Source: Nautilus pompilius (lineage: Eukaryota; Mollusca; Cephalopoda; Nautilida; Nautilidae). Taken from it: 64,000 bases of DNA. Location of the stretch: NCBI GenBank assembly GCA_018389105.1, contig JACATO010000602.1, positions 317,501-381,500 on the forward strand, given 5' to 3'. Made by a program: the position numbers and the translations under genes. The notes beneath the pieces were generated by a model. It made no database searches and was not told the origin of the DNA. It saw only the letters and a program-made list of their open reading frames with translations. Shown here in pieces: positions 59,790 through 64,000 of this stretch (within the stretch, counting starts at the first letter, position 1; each line of letters opens with the position of its first letter).

Positions 59790-59973
59790 TTGTTCATCAG
59801 TAGTCTATAATGGCAAATCTCATGCCTATGTTTAAACTTTTGCAACCAACTTTGAGTACTCACAAGAACTAATTTCTAATTCAGCAAGAAAATGTTTAGC
59901 CTTTAGCACAATACCAATGACAGCAGACTCAGCACTATGCAGTGCCCTACATTCACTAATTCCTTTAACTGTA

Positions 59974-60192
59974 TCACTCTACATAGAATTTAAATAGTTT
60001 TAGATGCAGCTTCTTGATGTTGTAAACTGTTGAGACACCCACACCATATGCTTCACACAAACTTGTCACTGAAGCTCCCTTACCTAGTTTATCATTTCCA
60101 CCTTTTCCAAGATTGTAAGAGTAATACGGCTGCATTTTGCTGCACTTCCCTTCATACACATCATGTATTTGAGATCTTTTCTTAGATGCCAT
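59974..60192 (-). pseudogene. Tigger-type transposase, N-terminal DNA-binding part
   Basis: Begins MASKKRSQIHDVYEGKCSKM and holds the helix-turn-helix SVTSLCEAYGVGVSTVYNIK. By family this part binds the terminal repeats. The frame ends at a stop after about 72 codons, well short of the 500 or so expected. Confidence 0.75.
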
Positions 60193-60445
60193 GACGAAAG
60201 TTAAAAATAAATTAGCTATATTCTAACAGTGCAGAGTCTGCTCAAAAGTACTGCTGCTATTGGTGGGGTGACCTGGTAGCACAAAAAACACAAAGCCCAA
60301 ACATTCACATGGTAAGCGCATGAACTAAATAAGCTTGTTGTTGTTTTTGTTTTTGTACCTAGACAATAAGAACTAACTAGAGTCTAGAAGTTTCCGAACT
60401 GGTGTTTCCAGATTATTGATTTCCAAACTAATGAGTTGCACTGTA

Positions 60446-60925
60446 TCTTTAACACTAACTGAAGTTCTATCCTTAGTCAGCGAATGCTATAAATGGATCT
60501 TACTAGGTATCACATGAGTGAGTGAAAATAGGCAAGTCATATAATACTAGTAGTAGTTCTGAATGCGTCACCACCCTGTTTAACAACAACTTGTAAACAG
60601 TTAACCCACGTGAATCATACATAGCCTTATTTCCTTCAAGAAAGTGATGTGAATTATTTCAGAGCACTAGAAATGTTAAATATAGTAAATGTGACCCCCA
60701 AAAAAATTACTGGAAGTCAGCTTTTTGTAATATACATTATTGAAAATCATTATCAGAAACAGAGGAAAAAGTTTGCATCTCATGTGTGAGAATGAAATGC
60801 TCCATAGTACAGCCATTTGTTGATATAGTACACTATGATTGGTTTTGGTTGCCTTGCAAGCAGTCAGGGAGCACCACATCTGCAGGACTATAAATGTATA
60901 GGTAGTGATATCACTCTATACACAC
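60446..60925. other. Nothing recognised
   Basis: AT-rich spacer between two transposon remnants; no gene signal. Confidence 0.55.
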
Positions 60926-60929
60926 ACTA

Positions 60930-61495
60930 GCACAAAGCGACCTCAGTATGTAGCTATACAAAATCCTTTTGCTGAGAGGAGGTAACCAAAAAGGGCAAGG
61001 CTGAAATGGACAGCAGATATAAAACAGTGGGATGACCAAACCCAGGTGTTCTTTACAAATCAAGCCAGATTTGAACTGTTTGGCAATAATCAATGCTATG
61101 GAACAGTCAGTGTACAACAGCTACAGTGAAGCAAGAAGGTGGATCAATACAAGTGTGGGAGCTGCATATCAACCAAAAGTATCAAAGATTTGCATCAGAT
61201 CAAAGGTATACTGACTGCTGATGACATCTCGTTGGATGGAGTTCATCTTCCAACATGACAATAGCCTCAAGTATAAAGCCAATGTAGTGAGAAAATGTCT
61301 GTAAAAAGGCTGATGGAATACTTACAAAGATGCCCTGGCCTGCACAAAGTCCTAATATGAATATCATTGAAACTATACAGAGTTATATAAACCACCAAAC
61401 ACTTGGGTAACTGTGGAAAGTGCTACAAGATGTTTGGAACAACATTCCAGTCATGAATTGATAACCTGGATAGCAGCATGAAAACAAGGTGTCAA
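60930..61495 (+). mobile_element. Tc1-like transposase remnant
   Basis: Plus strand, in changing frames: 'RLKWTADIKQWDD' near 60990, 'VFFTNQARFELFGNNQCYG' near 61055-61110 (first block, Asp changed to Asn), 'FQHDNS.KYKANVVRKCL' near 61245-61300 (second block) and 'WPAQSPNMNIIETI' near 61335-61375 (third block). Order and spacing fit Tc1; many breaks. Confidence 0.75.
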
Positions 61496-61499
61496 GCTC

Positions 61500-63814
61500 T
61501 ATATAAAAGGGCTCACATACCAAATACTAATGCATGTTTTATATACATCTCTGTTGCAATTATTCATTATTTGTGCATATTGTCTCTCTCTCTCTCTAAT
61601 TATTTCCAATACTGTATATCAGCAGTTAGCAGCAAAATAATTCTAAAAACAAAGGATTTACACTATTTACAGTTAACTAGTAACTAATTACTGTCCCATT
61701 CATTATGTCAACTTTACTGAATCCATAAGTTTGATAATGATAATGTTAATCTGCATTAACACGGTTATCAGAATATTTTGCATGGCCATCCCCATCCAGC
61801 TTTTGTGTAGGCAACTCGATGGTAATGCTACCCTCGTTAATCCCAGCCTTATCTTCCACTCCCAGACAAACAGTTCACCATGGTTTACATATTTTCTGAG
61901 ACACAACCTCAATATCATCTGTATCCACAGCAACTATTTCTGCATCATGTTTTTAAATAGTTTTCTTTTTTTTTGTTGCAAATTTCACCAAAAAAATAAA
62001 AAATAAAAAGTTTTCATGGAGCAAGTATTTTCAGCTTTGCCAGGTTGCTGATGAGATCTTTCCATGGCCTGATCCTGTTATCAGCTGGAGCTTCCTAGCT
62101 CATTTCAGCTGCAGTGTTGAAATCATGCTGACATCACCCACAAAGCTTTGTGTTTTAGCCTCTATGCTCAGAATATGGTTTGCATGATACACTAGATGAA
62201 GCACCTGCTTACATAAAGTAGGTATACATTGTGTAGCAGATAGAAACTTGATGTCAGACCATTTGTCATTTAAAACCTCCTAACAGCATTCATTCTCCCT
62301 TTTCTTCTATATGCATCACCCCATGTACCAATTGTGGCATCCTTTGCACAAGTGACAAATGATTTGGCATACCTAACAACGTACTTCTGGATGAGAACTA
62401 AAGTCTATACCAAATACTCAATAGTGACCTCTACAACACCAACAGCTCTTTTACCATAGCTGGTGGCAAAAAATGTCATATGATTGCTGTCTGAAAAAAC
62501 CCAAGGCTCTGGAACAGGATGCAGTCCCGTCAGAGAACTCATGAGATTTAACAGTAGACTGCACAACTTGCATGATCAACATAAGTTACTTGTGTAGACA
62601 ATACCTCATGGACCATATAGTCACTAATGATAATTTGACTTTGATGTTTTTCTCTAAGCCATGCCAGGCAGATAAACACTGTCATGTGTGTAAAGTTATA
62701 GTGTACAGACAAAACTTTGTCTTGATACTATACCACACAGTCTTCTGCAAAGTTCACCTGTTACAAATAGGAGCAAGTTGTAGTAAAACCTACTAGTCAG
62801 AAGCTCACAGCAATGAGCCTGTGAAATTGATGCTGCAGTCTTGCAACAATTCCAGCATTTATTATGGTTACAGTGCAGCAGAAATTGTTTGACAGGTTAG
62901 TTACTTTTAATTACAACACTGTTGTTTGTCAAACTATCTAATTCTTCTCCTCCAAAAGTAATTTTAACTTTGCAACAAAATGTTTAAATGGACCTCCTGG
63001 TAAAAGTCATTAAACTCTACACCTACAAAGTTATAGATGTGAAAAAATACCTATATTAAATAAAGCATATCATAAAAATATGAGCTATACTGAAAATATC
63101 TTCCAAGAGTGAACAAGTTTCACAAGGAAAAGAAAAATCAATTAGATAAGTAATGACACAGAGCTAAATTCTAAAAAAAATAAAATGTTTGCATAAATTA
63201 ACCAGTAATTAAATACAACAATGATGATGTTGAAAAATACATTCAGAATATCTATACTAAATTTAATAATTTAAAATATGATCCAATGATTGACAGTTAC
63301 ATTAAATTGTCCCTATCTTAATTTTTATTATGAAAAATAATTTAAAAAGCGAATGATTGATACCAAACTTTAGAAAGAACTGTCCAGGTTGCTGTCTTTG
63401 GGTTCTGTTTTACTTCAGAATGCTAATCACACACCAACTCAAAACTATAAGATTTGTACAGCAAAATTTCTGGAAAAAAGTTTCAACCTAAATATACATC
63501 AACTACCCAATCGTAAATGGAAGAGCTGAAGCCTATAATTCAACTGCTCTCTGTTAACAAAAAAAAAAAAAAAGAGAAAAAGCCATTAGTTTTACACATT
63601 CAATCCTAAGAAACAGCTACACAAACATACACACTTCTGTTTACTGAGTTTTCATACTTTCAACTACCTTGAGATTGTTAAAAAAAACACTCACTGTCAA
63701 GTTATTTTCAATGCAATATTTTTAATGATCAGTGTTTCTTTTTGTATAGCTGCATAATAAAGGGGTGAAAAATGAAATTTGTTAAAAATTCTAAATTTCA
63801 AAGAAAAAACACAT
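61500..63814. other. Nothing recognised
   Basis: AT-rich sequence with a (CT)n tract near 61580 and homopolymers. The short frames on both strands carry no motif I can name. Confidence 0.55.
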
Positions 63815-63816
63815 TA

Positions 63817-64000
63817 CAGTCGACCCCCGCATAATCGCGGTTCAGCATTCGCAGCCCCGGTTATTCGCGGAATTTTCTTAGAACCTAACCCGTTGCGTGG
63901 AAAACCCCCACATATTCGCGTAATCACAAATATCTTCTGCGATTTTTTATGGCTTTTTCGTTGGCAATGTATATTTTTCACGCTAAATTATTAATAACAA
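63817..64000 (+). mobile_element. Terminal repeat of a pogo/Tigger-type element, cut by window edge
   Basis: After a TA (63815-63816) comes CAGTCGACCCCCGCATAATC then GCGG, with GC-rich subterminal sequence (GGTTATTCGCGG, ATATTCGCG). This start is typical of pogo/Tigger terminal repeats (CAGTCGACCCC...ATCGCGG). It differs from the ends of the element at 58151-60443. The rest lies outside the window. Confidence 0.75.

Larger units (their letters stand above)
58151..60443 (-). mobile_element. Tigger/pogo-type DNA transposon with both ends
   Basis: The left end begins CAGTGCAATCTCAACAGGCC. The right end, inverted, begins CAGTGCAACTCATTAGTTTG. TA flanks both (58149-58150 and 60444-60445). The minus-strand transposase starts at the methionine at 60192 with a CENP-B/psq-like helix-turn-helix (GASVTSLCEAYGVGVSTVYN). 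Further on is 'LSPEEIYHVDEMNVFWR' (about 59680-59725), the first catalytic Asp block of the DDE_1 family. The C-terminal part at 58795-59067 has the WLNCDND box. Stops and shifts between these blocks make it defective. About 2.3 kb, close to the usual size. Confidence 0.87.

Noticed and set aside
1-64000. CRISPR array, operon-like cluster or prophage
   Set aside because: Spliced genes, SINEs and eukaryotic transposons show this is animal DNA; no regularly spaced direct repeats of the CRISPR kind were seen.

Overview
The window is animal nuclear DNA: AT-rich, intron-dense, full of simple repeats and decayed DNA transposons. It has no operons, no bacterial-style gene packing and no RNA gene I can support. 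Its main content is one complete split gene on the + strand, an orthologue of galactocerebrosidase (GALC, lysosomal galactosylceramidase, glycoside hydrolase family 59). I traced 18 coding exons from 4790 to 33704. Every junction has GT...AG borders and matching phase, and together they give a 2073-nt reading frame of 690 codons plus stop. GALC is found in deuterostomes and lophotrochozoans. With the tRNA-derived SINEs and the Tc1, Tigger and piggyBac debris, this suggests a mollusc or other lophotrochozoan; that is inference, and I cannot name the species.

Layout. 1-2.7 kb: old Tigger/pogo-type transposon. 2.7-3.55 kb: no gene seen. 3.55-5.05 kb: GC- and CpG-rich segment with an ETS-type site, the likely GALC promoter and first exon. 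4.79-33.7 kb: GALC. Its larger introns hold Tc1-like remnants, a BED-finger (hAT-like) fragment, several SINEs and a minisatellite. An unexplained 331-codon open frame lies antisense in intron 8. 34-42 kb: a mariner fragment and an unrecognised zinc-finger-like coding remnant. 42.07-42.21 kb: a damaged minus-strand copy of GALC exon 5 with its splice sites intact. 42.4-49 kb: a dispersed repeat, a local direct duplication around a SINE, a nearly whole Tc1-like transposon with a TA target duplication, and a fold-back SINE. 49-54 kb: mostly empty apart from a piggyBac fragment. 54.2-55.46 kb: the terminal coding exon of a minus-strand gene with a cysteine/histidine cluster resembling the c-Ski SMAD4-binding fold. 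58.15-60.44 kb: a Tigger/pogo-type element with recognisable ends. 60.9-61.5 kb: a Tc1 remnant. 63.8 kb to the edge: the terminus of another pogo/Tigger-type element, cut by the window.

Only GALC and the minus-strand gene at 54-55 kb look like host genes. I see no cluster or interacting system. The most unusual items are the orphan GALC exon 5 copy, the fold-back SINE, the duplication around a SINE, the antisense open frame in intron 8 and the unidentified Ski-like terminal exon.
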